From positions 1-40,620 of the forward strand of contig NZ_JAOEGU010000036.1 of assembly GCF_025583945.1 (NCBI RefSeq): 40,620 nucleotides of DNA. Reading direction: 5' to 3'. This document shows positions 1 through 8,210 of the stretch, one piece after another. Positions within the stretch are counted from its first letter, which is position 1. Each line of letters begins with the position of its first letter. Origin of the DNA: Methylobacter psychrophilus. Its GTDB lineage: Bacteria; Pseudomonadota; Gammaproteobacteria; Methylococcales; Methylomonadaceae. The notes beneath the pieces are model-generated. The model was given only the letters and a program-made list of their open reading frames with translations, did not search any database and had not been told where the DNA came from. The position numbers were made by a program, and so were the translations under genes.

Positions 1-72
1 AAGCTAAGGCGCGCCCGGCACGCCCTACGTAATTAATTCATGGCTCTATATCTATCGACCTGTTGCCACCCA

Positions 73-837
73 TTACATCAATGGCAGAATCTGACCAAGA
101 ACCTTACCATTAGTGACCAAAACCTCTTTGGGGAACAGACCTTCATTGCCTTTAAAATCAGTCACGCTTGCGCCTGCTTCCTTGGCTATTAAAGCACCGG
201 CAGCAACATCATACAGATTTAATTCCTGCTCCCAGAAAGCATCAAGCTGACCATCGGCGACCAGACATAAATCCACGGCTGCCGAGCCAAAACGTCGCTG
301 GCCCGTGGTGTTTTGCGCAATTCTGCCAAAGCGTTCCAAGTTATTGTCTTCCAGGTAAGAGCGCAGGCAGGCAAAGCCGGTACCCACCATCGCATCGGCG
401 AGATTACTTTCTGAGGAAACCGTGATTGGCAGACCATTTTTAAAAGCACCCTTGCCCTTTTCGGCACAGTAATAATCATTTAAAGCCGGTGCATAAACCG
501 CTCCCATCATCAGTTCTTGATCAATCTCCAGGGCAACACTGACACCCCAAAAATATTGCCCTCTTGAAAATGAATGGGTACCATCGATAGGGTCGACTAT
601 CCACCGATTGGTTTGGTTAGCGCTTTGGCCACTCTCTTCGCCCCAAAAACCATATTCCGCGTACTTTGTGGTAAGCGTTTCTTTTAAAAAAGCCTCAACC
701 GCAATATCCGCCGCAGTAACAAAATCTCGCGGGCTTTTTTTGTTAACTTCAACATTTTTTAAGTCTTTAAAGTAAGTCAATGCAATGGATCCTGCTTCGC
801 GGACCACGTCTTCAAGTTCAACAAGCGAAATAGACAT
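73..837 (-). CDS. Inositol-monophosphatase-family phosphatase (IMPase/HisN-like)
   Basis: The 254-residue protein is a full-length member of the Mg-dependent, Li-sensitive phosphatase family. Visible metal-binding motifs are GEESG (Glu67), the hallmark DPIDGT (Asp82, Asp85) and the late LYDVAAG motif (Asp near 213), in the usual order and spacing. Family members dephosphorylate inositol phosphate, histidinol phosphate or PAP-type substrates in the cytoplasm. The sequence after DPIDGT (HSFSRGQYFWG) resembles the histidinol-phosphatase-type branch, but I cannot fix the substrate by eye. The gene starts with ATG at 837 and ends in TAA. It stands alone; the next gene on the same strand is about 210 bases upstream, so it probably has its own promoter in 838-986. 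Confidence 0.85.
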   Translation of the reverse strand: MSISLVELEDVVREAGSIALTYFKDLKNVEVNKKSPRDFVTAADIAVEAFLKETLTTKYAEYGFWGEESGQSANQTNRWIVDPIDGTHSFSRGQYFWGVSVALEIDQELMMGAVYAPALNDYYCAEKGKGAFKNGLPITVSSESNLADAMVGTGFACLRSYLEDNNLERFGRIAQNTTGQRRFGSAAVDLCLVADGQLDAFWEQELNLYDVAAGALIAKEAGASVTDFKGNEGLFPKEVLVTNGKVLGQILPLM

Positions 838-986
838 CTTGGGATAACCTTATCAATCAAAAAAGGTTAATTATACGGCAAGAAAGTTAAGTCGTTGAAA
901 AATGGCTATCGCTAAGGTGATGACTCTCAATTAATTAAAAGCGTTGTACTTAACGTAATAAATTTTACAAATTTTATAAAAAGCTG

Positions 987-1038
987 TTCACCACGAAGAC
1001 ACGAAGATCACGAAGATTTTACCTTGTTTTTTCGTGGT
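987..1038. repeat. CACGAAG-type dispersed repeat with short hairpin
   Basis: CACCACGAAGACACGAAG begins at 989 and is followed by another ATCACGAAG. ACCACGAA (990-997) pairs with TTCGTGGT (1031-1038). The same CCACGAAGACACGAAG core recurs at 12568-12583 and, inverted, at 12690-12706. The hairpin lies just downstream of the 1052-1549 gene and could slow transcription leaving it, but it lacks a U-tract. Confidence 0.6.
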
Positions 1039-1051
1039 TTTACACATTAAA

Positions 1052-1549
1052 TTAATACTGATCGCGAGTCGGCAAATACCGATCACGGTCATAGGGTGGA
1101 GCTTCATGCGCCGGAATAATATCGTTCGGCCAGTCTTTAGCCCACTGATTCCGGGTTTCTTCATCAGCGTAGTAGCGCAGATAAAGTTCGGCATCCTCCT
1201 CGCTACCACTACCTACCAAGTCGATGTGACAAGCATAGTTTTTATCGATTGGCATATCCGGATTTTCCACCCGCAACTCCTCATGCCATAATTCCTCATA
1301 CAGTTCGCGATCACTGAGATGGTTGGTACTATAAAGAAATATGCGCAGCAAAGCCAAGCCGCGTATCACTTCCCACAACTTGGCGTTCAGTTGCATATCA
1401 TCCAATGCTTCCGGAGCTGGCAACGTCACACCGCCTTGCACCAGCAAGTCAAAAGACGTGATTCTTTCAAATTTCTTGTAGTCCACTACATACTCCCAAA
1501 ACTGTTCTCTCAATTCCTGTGACATGTCTTCTGACTCAAAAAATGACAA
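1052..1549 (-). CDS. Hypothetical acidic protein, possibly 5'-truncated
   Basis: This reads as a soluble, acidic protein of up to 165 residues, rich in Glu, Asp, Tyr and Trp, with no signal peptide or membrane segment. I do not recognise the family. The longest version starts at TTG (1547-1549); the first ATG is at 1523-1525 and gives 158 residues. Neither has a good Shine-Dalgarno. The same frame continues upstream as open codons to 1675 except for one TAA at 1580-1582 (see the next entry). The codons between that TAA and the TTG read HRLDEFVRREL, which looks like ordinary protein. The native start may therefore be upstream and the gene may be a recent pseudogene, or may be expressed from an internal start. 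No functional neighbour helps. Confidence 0.55.
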   Translation of the reverse strand: MSFFESEDMSQELREQFWEYVVDYKKFERITSFDLLVQGGVTLPAPEALDDMQLNAKLWEVIRGLALLRIFLYSTNHLSDRELYEELWHEELRVENPDMPIDKNYACHIDLVGSGSEEDAELYLRYYADEETRNQWAKDWPNDIIPAHEAPPYDRDRYLPTRDQY

Positions 1550-1675
1550 TTCACGACGAACAAACTCATCGAGCCTATGTTACAAATGTTGAATAGGTTT
1601 CTTTCTATCAATTTCTTCTTTTGCTTCTACCGGCTTTTTTGGCATTGCGATGCCCTCAAAATCATTATCGATCAT
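1550..1675 (-). pseudogene. In-frame 5' extension of the 1052-1549 gene, cut by TAA at 1580-1582
   Basis: Reading leftward from ATG at 1673-1675, or the better-placed ATG at 1643-1645, the frame gives a Lys/Glu-rich stretch (MPKKPVEAKEEIDRKK...) that runs into TAA at 1580-1582. It then continues in the same frame into the hypothetical gene. The ATG at 1645 has GAGGG seven bases upstream, a better ribosome site than any start downstream of the stop. A single substitution such as CAA to TAA would explain it; a sequencing error is equally possible. This suggests the intact gene encoded about 197 residues. Confidence 0.5.
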
Positions 1676-1710
1676 GTTGGATAATTAGATCTGCGGTAAA
1701 TATAGATATT

Positions 1711-1780
1711 CAGATAAATAATTTCCATGTTGACAGATACCATCCCTTCAAGGGATGTTATCTGTATGAGCTTACAGTGA
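1711..1780. repeat. Copy 1 of a dispersed palindromic repeat
   Basis: The core at 1733-1765 is a 33-base inverted repeat: ACAGATACCATCCCTT, one central C, then AAGGGATGTTATCTGT, with one mismatch between the arms. Flanking bases (AGATAAATAAT on the left) match the copy at 31622-31691, so the repeated unit is longer than the hairpin. A third copy is at 12611-12645. Confidence 0.75.
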
Positions 1781-2071
1781 TATAAATTAGAAATTTAATT
1801 TCTGAAAGTCTATAGTCATACAGAAGCATGCCTGAAACACTTGTTCTCGTTTAGGCTCAAAAAGACATATTCCCGCCGACGAGACTATTAACGTTTTTTT
1901 CATTCCGGAATAAATGTCTTATAAAAATAATCCACATCACAAAATGATTGCGTTAGAATTATCAATCAGCAATTTTTTTAAATATATAGTCTTGGTCATT
2001 TATATTTTTTCAGCTTTTTATAAAAGCTGCCAACTTCTCTTATCCCGCATCCAGGTTATCTCATAAAGAGC
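1781..2071. other. AT-rich intergenic stretch, no gene seen
   Basis: This is strongly AT-rich with stops in all frames. It contains a small AGAAAT/ATTTCT dyad near 1789 and must hold the promoter for the membrane protein starting at 2072. I could not pick a convincing -35/-10 pair. Confidence 0.4.
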
Positions 2072-3223
2072 ATGAATCATTTAAAGTTAAATAAATCCGA
2101 TTATTACGTAATAGTACCTTTTGCTACTGTTTTGATTTTAACTATTATATTAATGGTATTAATTCAATTAAATTATTTTGACGCACATAAAATTCAATCC
2201 AAGGATCAAATAATATCGGTTGTTGCAACTTCAACCAGATCCCCTGACTCATCTATTCAGATCGGTAGTTATATCGATAACATTTATAACCTTTCTATTG
2301 ATAATAAAACATTCGATGCCAACGGTTGGGTTTGGGTTACATGGTCTGAAAAAGCAGAAGAATTTTTTCAATCTCGAAAACTAACGCCTGATAAATGGTT
2401 AAATTTTGCTAATCAAATTGATAATTGGGACTTCAAATTGGAGCAATTTCATGATGACCCTATCAAACTAAAAAATGGCCATTATCGTCAAGGCTTTAAA
2501 TTCTCAGGTCATTTTTATATAAATGATATTTCTTTTTATAAATTTCCATTCGAGACCTTAAAAATACCTGTTATATTTGAATTGACTGACTTGAATGAAA
2601 TCAAAACAGACAAAAGCATTCATGATTTATACTTGGAACCAGATCAATTGGCATCAGGTATCGGGAACTATATTGACCTGACTGGTTACAATACTATTGC
2701 TTTTAATGTTTTTTCTAAAACACATGTATACGGCAGTAGTTTTGGCTCGACAATCATGGAGACAAAGCCTATCAGTACCAGTCAAGTAATATTTCAGACC
2801 ACTTATAAACAATCTGTCAACTCAGGATTGTTATCACAGTTTTTACCATTAACAATTGTCATGTTATTGGTTCTTTTATCACCCACGTTATCTTCATCCC
2901 TTTGGGATGTTCGTCTGGGAGTACCACCGACAGCATTACTTACGTTAATCTTTCTGCAGCAAGGTTATAGAGAAAAATTGCCGGATATCGCTTATATTAC
3001 CTTTATAGATTCGGTTTATAACTGTTGTTACTTCGCTATATTAATTACATTCATACTTTTTCTGTGGGGATCCAATAAAATAAACCTTGCTCCGGAATCC
3101 GAGAAAGCACTGCTTATTGATAAAATTGACCTGATAGATAAACGGTTTCAGCTATTTATTCCCACAATAATGATTGCTATCATTGTACTTACCTGGATAA
3201 AAATTAATTATTTTCATCCTTGA
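2072..3223 (+). CDS. Membrane protein resembling a pentameric ligand-gated ion channel
   Basis: The 383 residues show one N-terminal hydrophobic segment (about 11-34), a polar beta-rich region (about 40-240), then a cluster of hydrophobic segments typical of the four-helix Cys-loop channel: about 253-272, 284-297, 310-335 and 362-380. The polar region contains SFYKFPFETLKIPV, like the F-P-F-D loop of prokaryotic channel extracellular domains. The segment LGVPPTALLTLIFLQQGY followed by LPDIAYITFID resembles the M2-M3 region of bacterial family members. The bracketing disulfide cysteines of animal receptors are absent, as is usual in bacteria. The family forms homopentameric cation or anion channels in the inner membrane gated by small ligands or pH. 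The extra N-terminal helix is odd, since a cleavable signal peptide is usual. ATG is preceded by AAAGAGC. It has no operon partner. A different two-domain membrane protein remains possible. Confidence 0.55.
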   Translation: MNHLKLNKSDYYVIVPFATVLILTIILMVLIQLNYFDAHKIQSKDQIISVVATSTRSPDSSIQIGSYIDNIYNLSIDNKTFDANGWVWVTWSEKAEEFFQSRKLTPDKWLNFANQIDNWDFKLEQFHDDPIKLKNGHYRQGFKFSGHFYINDISFYKFPFETLKIPVIFELTDLNEIKTDKSIHDLYLEPDQLASGIGNYIDLTGYNTIAFNVFSKTHVYGSSFGSTIMETKPISTSQVIFQTTYKQSVNSGLLSQFLPLTIVMLLVLLSPTLSSSLWDVRLGVPPTALLTLIFLQQGYREKLPDIAYITFIDSVYNCCYFAILITFILFLWGSNKINLAPESEKALLIDKIDLIDKRFQLFIPTIMIAIIVLTWIKINYFHP

Positions 3224-3284
3224 ACAGATTAACTTACTTTCAAATAATGGTGAATTACCCACTTCATTAATAATAAACCCAAAA

Positions 3285-4298
3285 CTACCTCAACACGCCC
3301 GCAGGGCTGGAATAACTATCCAGGATCTGTACATAATTGGCACGTTCATAAGCGGCGGGATCAATGGCGTGTTGCTGGCTGACGCTGCCCTTTAACTGGT
3401 TGATTGACTCATATTCATGCTCAGCCAACCACTGTTCCATTTCAGTCAACATTTCAGTTAAACGACCCACGCCTTGTTTGAGTAATACGCTGCAAAGATG
3501 CACGACATCGGCTCCCGCCAATAACGCTTTCAATATATCCGGTGTTTCGTGAAAACCACCGGTAACCGCCAGAGAAAGCTTGGTGCGACCATACAATAAA
3601 GCCGTCCAGCGTATACGCAACAAAGCTTCTGATGACGTTGACAGCTCCAGCTTGGGTAGTACTTCCAGCGTTTCCAGATCAATATCGGGCTGATAAAAAC
3701 GATTAAATAGCGCAATCCCATCGGCACCCGCAGCTTCCAATCGTCGTGCAAAATGAATGGGCGAACTAAACTGGGAAGACAATTTCATCGTGATCGGTAA
3801 ATTGACGTGACCTTTTAACTCCCGCAATATATCCAGATAACGATTTTCGACAGCATCGCTACTTTCTTCGATATTGGCTGCAACATGATAAACATTTAAT
3901 TCCAAGGCATCAGCACCGGCCTGTTGCAATTGCTTGCCGTATTCAACCCAGCCACCCAAAGACGTACCGTTTAAACTGGCAATAACCGGAATCGCCAGCG
4001 CTGACTTGATTTTTTGCAGTTGCTCCAGATACTGTTCCTGATAAGTTTGAATATTATCCGGTACGGGGTGAAACGAGTCTGCTTCACCATGTCCCAAGGA
4101 TTGTTGATAAAAAAACCGTTCCATTTGCTGTGCTTCAGCTTCGATTTTTTCTTCGAACAGCGAATACATCACCAACGCCGAGGCACCGGCATCTTCCAGT
4201 CTACGGGCACTCCCCACATCTTTACTCAATGGCGATGCTGACGGGACTAACGGATTCGCCAGTTTTAAGCCTATGTAATTTGTCGTTAAATCAACCAT
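3285..4298 (-). CDS. Dihydroorotate-dehydrogenase-like flavoprotein (NifJ partner)
   Basis: This is a TIM-barrel protein of the class 1 DHOD/PreA type: N-terminal LANPLVPSASPLS, then IPVIASLNGTSLGGWVEYG, ADALELNVYHVAAN, LPITMKLSSQFS, GADGIALFNRF, and the phosphate-binding end LAVTGGFHETPDILKALLAGAD. It would bind FMN. The catalytic base region differs from true pyrimidine-pathway enzymes, so it is unlikely to be PyrD. The gene overlaps the end of nifJ by 8 bases (ATG at 4296-4298), with AGGAG about seven bases upstream, so it is translationally coupled. A GTG at 4302-4304 is also in frame but has no room for a ribosome site. Pairing with nifJ suggests an electron-transfer or redox role linked to pyruvate oxidation, which is inference; its substrate is unknown. 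Confidence 0.8.
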   Translation of the reverse strand: MVDLTTNYIGLKLANPLVPSASPLSKDVGSARRLEDAGASALVMYSLFEEKIEAEAQQMERFFYQQSLGHGEADSFHPVPDNIQTYQEQYLEQLQKIKSALAIPVIASLNGTSLGGWVEYGKQLQQAGADALELNVYHVAANIEESSDAVENRYLDILRELKGHVNLPITMKLSSQFSSPIHFARRLEAAGADGIALFNRFYQPDIDLETLEVLPKLELSTSSEALLRIRWTALLYGRTKLSLAVTGGFHETPDILKALLAGADVVHLCSVLLKQGVGRLTEMLTEMEQWLAEHEYESINQLKGSVSQQHAIDPAAYERANYVQILDSYSSPAGVLR

Positions 4299-7200
4299 TG
4301 TCACTCTCCTTGGCAGTATCGTTTTTAAGTTGCGCTTTTACCGCTGAAACACTGGTAGCTTCGTTCCATTCCAGCTCGGATAATTGTTTGTAGTAACGAT
4401 AGCGATTTTTAACATCTTGCTGTGCCTGTGCCAGAAAACGCTCGGCCGCTTCCGGATGCGTTTGCCACAACATGCTAAATCGGGTTTCAGTTTTTACAAA
4501 ATCGCGGTAAGGGATTGACGGTTCCGCAGAATCAAGATGCATCGGGTTTTTACCCGCTTTGGCTTTGCCGGGGTCAAAGCGAAATAACGGCCAATGTCCA
4601 CTTTTAACCGCTAAATTTTGCTGCCTGTGATTATTGGACATATCCACGCCGTGAGCGATACAAGGTGCATAAGCGATGATAATAGACGGTCCATCATGAG
4701 CTTCGGCCTCCAAAAACGCATTGAGGGTTTGGGTATCTTTACCGGCATAGGCAACATGGGCGACATAGACATTACTATAATCCATTGCCAACAAAGCCAA
4801 ATCTTTTTTGGCTGTTGCTTTACCGCCAGCCGAGAATTTTGCCACGGCACCCAACGGCGTTGATTTTGACGTTTGCCCACCGGTATTGGAATAAACCTCG
4901 GTATCAAGAACCAGAATGTTAACATTACGGCCACTGGCCAACACATGATCGACCCCGCCAAAACCGATGTCATAAGCCCAACCGTCACCACCAATAATCC
5001 AGACACTTTTTTTGCTTAAACTGTCCGCCAACTGGAGCAAGGTTTGGGCAGATTGCCCAACCTGATCGACCTGATTAATCAGGGACGGTAATTTCTGTTT
5101 AAGTGTCGCAACCCGTTCACGCTGTTCGTAAATTCCTGCTTCATCAGACTGGTCGGCGTTTAAAATGGCATCAACCAACTCACTACCTAACTGATCGCGC
5201 AGAGAGGCCACCAGTTCTTTGGCATAGTCGTTTTGTTTATCCAAAGCGATGCGCATTCCCAAACCAAATTCGGCATTATCTTCAAATAACGAATTGCTCC
5301 ACGCAGGACCACGACCTTCCGGATTTTTGGTCCACGGCGTTGTTGGCAAATTACCGCCATAAATTGAAGAGCAACCCGTTGCATTGGCAATCACCATACG
5401 ATCACCAAACAACTGCGAAGCCAATTTAATGTAAGGCGTTTCACCACAACCGACGCAAGCACCAGAAAATTCAAACAACGGTTGCAAAACCATTGCCCCT
5501 TTTATGGTATTGGTTTTTAACAAGCGTCGATCATATTCAGGTATCGATAAAAAGAAATCCCAGTTGTCTCGCTCGGCTTCCCTTAGCGGTGGCTGAGGCT
5601 GCATATTTAAGGCTTTACGACTGGCATTGGATTTATCACGAATCGGACAAATATCAACACACAACGTACAGCCGGTGCAATCTTCCGGCGCAACCTGATA
5701 GCTCATTTCCAAACCGGCAGGAAAGTCTTTACCCAACATTGGCGTATGCTTAAAGGTTTCAGGACTATCAGCCAAAATATCTGTTGAAAAAATCTTGCTG
5801 CGAATAACCGAATGTGGACACACCATCACGCATTTTCCGCATTGGGTACACAAATCGGTTTCCCAAACCGGAATTTCCAAGGCTAAATTTCGTTTTTCAA
5901 AAGCCGCCGTACCGGTTGGAAAAGTACCATCAATCGGCATAACACTCACGGGCAAGGCATCACCTCGTCCGGCAATAATTTCACCTGTTACCCGTTTAAC
6001 AAAATCAGGTGCCGCATCGGTAATCGTTGAGGTAATATCGAACAGACTGCTAACCGTTGTGGGCAATGGAACGGGATGCAAACTGGCCAGTGTTTCATCA
6101 ATAGCCTTAAAATTAAGTTCAACAACACGCTGACCTTTTTTGCCATAGGTTTTTTCGACAGCATGTTTAATCGCAGTAATGGCATCGGTCTGCGGTAACA
6201 CACCAGATATGGCAAAAAAACAAGTCTGCATGATGGTATTAATGCGCTTGCCCATGCCGCTTTTTTCGGCGACAGCATAACCGTCAATAACATAGAAGCG
6301 AATTTTTTTGGCAATCATCTGCTGCTGCATTTTGGCAGGTAGCGATGCCCAAACCTGTTCGACTGACTCAGGGCTGTTCAGTAAAAATACTGCGTCATCG
6401 GCGGCGTTAGCGAGCATATCGTAACGCTCCAGAAAAATCGTCTGATGACAGCCAATAAAATTGGCATCGTTTTCGGCAATCAGATAAGTGGAGCGTATCG
6501 GATTAGGACCGAAACGCAAATGCGAGACGGTAATCGCACCGGATTTTTTCGAGTCATAAACAAAATAACCCTGTGCATACAACTCAGTCGCTTCACCGAT
6601 AATTTTAATGGTATTTTTATTGGCGCTTACGGTACCGTCACTACCCAAGCCGTAAAACATGGCCTGAAAAGTATCACCAAGAGCATCGGTACGATAACTT
6701 GCATCCCAATCCAGACTTGTATGCGTGACATCATCATGGATACCGATGGTGAAATTATTTTTTGGTTGTGGCTGTTTCAACTCATCAAAGATCGCCTTGA
6801 TCATACCGGGGGTAAATTCTTTGGAAGACAGACCATAACGACCACCCACTACTTTCGGCAATACTGAAAACCGGGCCGCACCGCTAATATAGTCCTGCGC
6901 GAGAGCACCCAAAACATCCTTATACAGTGGCTCACCATCAGCACCAGGCTCTTTGGTTCGATCCAAAACAGCAATTGATTGGCAAGTCTCCGGCAATGCC
7001 GCAAGCAGACTTTTCGCATCAAAGGGCCGATATAATCGCACTTTAAGTAAGCCGACCGATTCACCCTGACAATTAAGATAATCGATGGTTTCCGCTACCG
7101 CTTCGGCACCAGACCCCATAATAACGATAACGCGTTTAGCCTGTGCCGAACCTGAATATTCAAACAAGCGATATGAGCGGCCTGTCAACTCGGCAAAGCG

Positions 7201-7947
7201 GTCCATTGCATTCTGTACAATGCTCGGCATCGCTTGATAATAAGCATTAACCGATTCCCGTGCCTGAAAATACACATCAGGATTCTGGGCAGTACCACGC
7301 AGCACCGGCTTATCTGGGGTTAAGGCTCGACTTCTATGGGCGGTCACCCACTCTTCCTTGATCATTGCCCGTAGTACGGCATCATCCAGTAAGTTTATTT
7401 TAGCGACTTCATGGGAAGTTCTAAAACCATCAAAAAAATGCATTAACGGAATACGGCTTTCCAATGCTACGGCATGGGCAATCAACGCAAAGTCCATCAC
7501 TTCCTGCGGCGAATTAGAACACAGCATCCCAAAACCGGTCATCCGTGCCGACATGACATCGCTATGGTCACCAAAAATAGACAAACCCTGACAAGCCAGC
7601 GAACGGGCGGCAATATGAAATACCGTCGGCGTTAACTCACCGGCAATTTTGTACATATTAGGCAACATTAACAGCAAACCTTGTGAGGCGGTAAAAGTCG
7701 TCGCCATTGAACCTGCCTGCAAAGCACCATGAATGGCTCCGGCAGCTCCTGCTTCGCTTTGCATTTCGGTCACTTGAGGCACTGTGCCCCATAAATTGAC
7801 CTGTCCGCGAGATGACCATTCATCGGCCCATTCCCCCATATTGGACGACGGGGTTATCGGGTAAATGGCGATGACTTCGTTAAGTTTATGGGCTACCGTC
7901 GCGGCAGCCTGATTTCCATCAATCGTAAGTGTTTGCTGATTTTTCAT
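4291..7947 (-). CDS. nifJ: Pyruvate:ferredoxin (flavodoxin) oxidoreductase
   Basis: The 1218-residue protein is a complete single-chain PFOR. It oxidises pyruvate with CoA to acetyl-CoA and CO2, passing electrons to ferredoxin or flavodoxin in the cytoplasm. In order it shows the domain I motif YPITPSSNMGEWADEW, the TASQGLLLMLPNMYKIAGE region, the two-[4Fe-4S] ferredoxin domain (CTQCGKCVMVCP near 700 and CTGCTLCVDICP near 757), the proximal-cluster/TPP region GACVGCGETPY near 831 with ATGCSSIYGG, and the TPP-Mg motif GGDGWAYDIGFGGVDH near 987 ending in EVYSNTGGQTSKSTP. Length and motif order match the homodimeric NifJ family. The stop overlaps the start of the DHOD-like gene. It may feed nitrogenase or low-oxygen metabolism, but no nif gene is in view. 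ATG at 7945-7947 has AGGGC about eight bases upstream. Confidence 0.95.
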   Translation of the reverse strand: MKNQQTLTIDGNQAAATVAHKLNEVIAIYPITPSSNMGEWADEWSSRGQVNLWGTVPQVTEMQSEAGAAGAIHGALQAGSMATTFTASQGLLLMLPNMYKIAGELTPTVFHIAARSLACQGLSIFGDHSDVMSARMTGFGMLCSNSPQEVMDFALIAHAVALESRIPLMHFFDGFRTSHEVAKINLLDDAVLRAMIKEEWVTAHRSRALTPDKPVLRGTAQNPDVYFQARESVNAYYQAMPSIVQNAMDRFAELTGRSYRLFEYSGSAQAKRVIVIMGSGAEAVAETIDYLNCQGESVGLLKVRLYRPFDAKSLLAALPETCQSIAVLDRTKEPGADGEPLYKDVLGALAQDYISGAARFSVLPKVVGGRYGLSSKEFTPGMIKAIFDELKQPQPKNNFTIGIHDDVTHTSLDWDASYRTDALGDTFQAMFYGLGSDGTVSANKNTIKIIGEATELYAQGYFVYDSKKSGAITVSHLRFGPNPIRSTYLIAENDANFIGCHQTIFLERYDMLANAADDAVFLLNSPESVEQVWASLPAKMQQQMIAKKIRFYVIDGYAVAEKSGMGKRINTIMQTCFFAISGVLPQTDAITAIKHAVEKTYGKKGQRVVELNFKAIDETLASLHPVPLPTTVSSLFDITSTITDAAPDFVKRVTGEIIAGRGDALPVSVMPIDGTFPTGTAAFEKRNLALEIPVWETDLCTQCGKCVMVCPHSVIRSKIFSTDILADSPETFKHTPMLGKDFPAGLEMSYQVAPEDCTGCTLCVDICPIRDKSNASRKALNMQPQPPLREAERDNWDFFLSIPEYDRRLLKTNTIKGAMVLQPLFEFSGACVGCGETPYIKLASQLFGDRMVIANATGCSSIYGGNLPTTPWTKNPEGRGPAWSNSLFEDNAEFGLGMRIALDKQNDYAKELVASLRDQLGSELVDAILNADQSDEAGIYEQRERVATLKQKLPSLINQVDQVGQSAQTLLQLADSLSKKSVWIIGGDGWAYDIGFGGVDHVLASGRNVNILVLDTEVYSNTGGQTSKSTPLGAVAKFSAGGKATAKKDLALLAMDYSNVYVAHVAYAGKDTQTLNAFLEAEAHDGPSIIIAYAPCIAHGVDMSNNHRQQNLAVKSGHWPLFRFDPGKAKAGKNPMHLDSAEPSIPYRDFVKTETRFSMLWQTHPEAAERFLAQAQQDVKNRYRYYKQLSELEWNEATSVSAVKAQLKNDTAKESDNG

Positions 7948-7971
7948 TAGACTGCCCTGTGATAAACAAAA

Positions 7972-8000
7972 AGTATAACAACCCTATTTTGCGTAATTGA
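7972..8000 (-). promoter_or_regulatory. Candidate nifJ promoter
   Basis: On the minus strand TATACT (7972-7977) is a fair -10 box, with a weak -35 (TCAATT) about 17 bases upstream. Transcription would start roughly 20 bases before the nifJ ATG. The -35 is poor, so an activator may be needed. Confidence 0.25.
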
Positions 8001-8056
8001 TTTAGAGAATGACTGATTTTACCCTTAATCATGAATACTGACATCACCATTTTTTT

Positions 8057-8080
8057 TGTAAGGTTATGAGTTACCTTACA
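8057..8080. promoter_or_regulatory. Perfect 8-bp dyad upstream of nifJ (possible operator)
   Basis: TGTAAGGT (8057-8064) and ACCTTACA (8073-8080) are perfect inverted arms around 8 bases. The dyad sits 110-133 bases upstream of the nifJ start. The adjoining T-run lies on the wrong side for a terminator of lpxB, so a protein-binding site is a better guess. I cannot name the regulator. Confidence 0.35.
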
Positions 8081-8087
8081 GGCTGGA

Positions 8088-8198
8088 CTATAATTTTTTT
8101 AAGTACAAGCAAAGCAAACGTTTCTGACATGCCTTACGAGTTCGCGGGAAACCACCTTGCCCTTCGATAAAATCAAGTGCATGCTTGAAACCAGCCAT
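8088..8198 (-). CDS. Possible small protein of 36 residues
   Basis: A short frame begins with ATG at 8196-8198, only 12 bases after the lpxB stop, with AAAGG just upstream, and ends at TAG 8088-8090. The product (MAGFKHALDFIEGQGG... ending CLYLKKL) is basic with two cysteines, and I recognise no family. It could be a genuine small gene co-transcribed with lpxB, a remnant, or chance. It covers most of the otherwise empty lpxB-nifJ gap. Confidence 0.25.
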   Translation of the reverse strand: MAGFKHALDFIEGQGGFPRTRKACQKRLLCLYLKKL

Positions 8199-8210
8199 TA
8201 ACCTTTAACT

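Noticed and set aside
4299-4304. GTG start for the DHOD-like gene at 4304
   Set aside because: The AGGAG motif directly abuts this GTG, leaving no spacing; ATG at 4298 is correctly placed.
8051-8080. The TGTAAGGT dyad considered as an lpxB terminator
   Set aside because: In the direction of lpxB transcription the stem is followed by an A-run, not a U-run.
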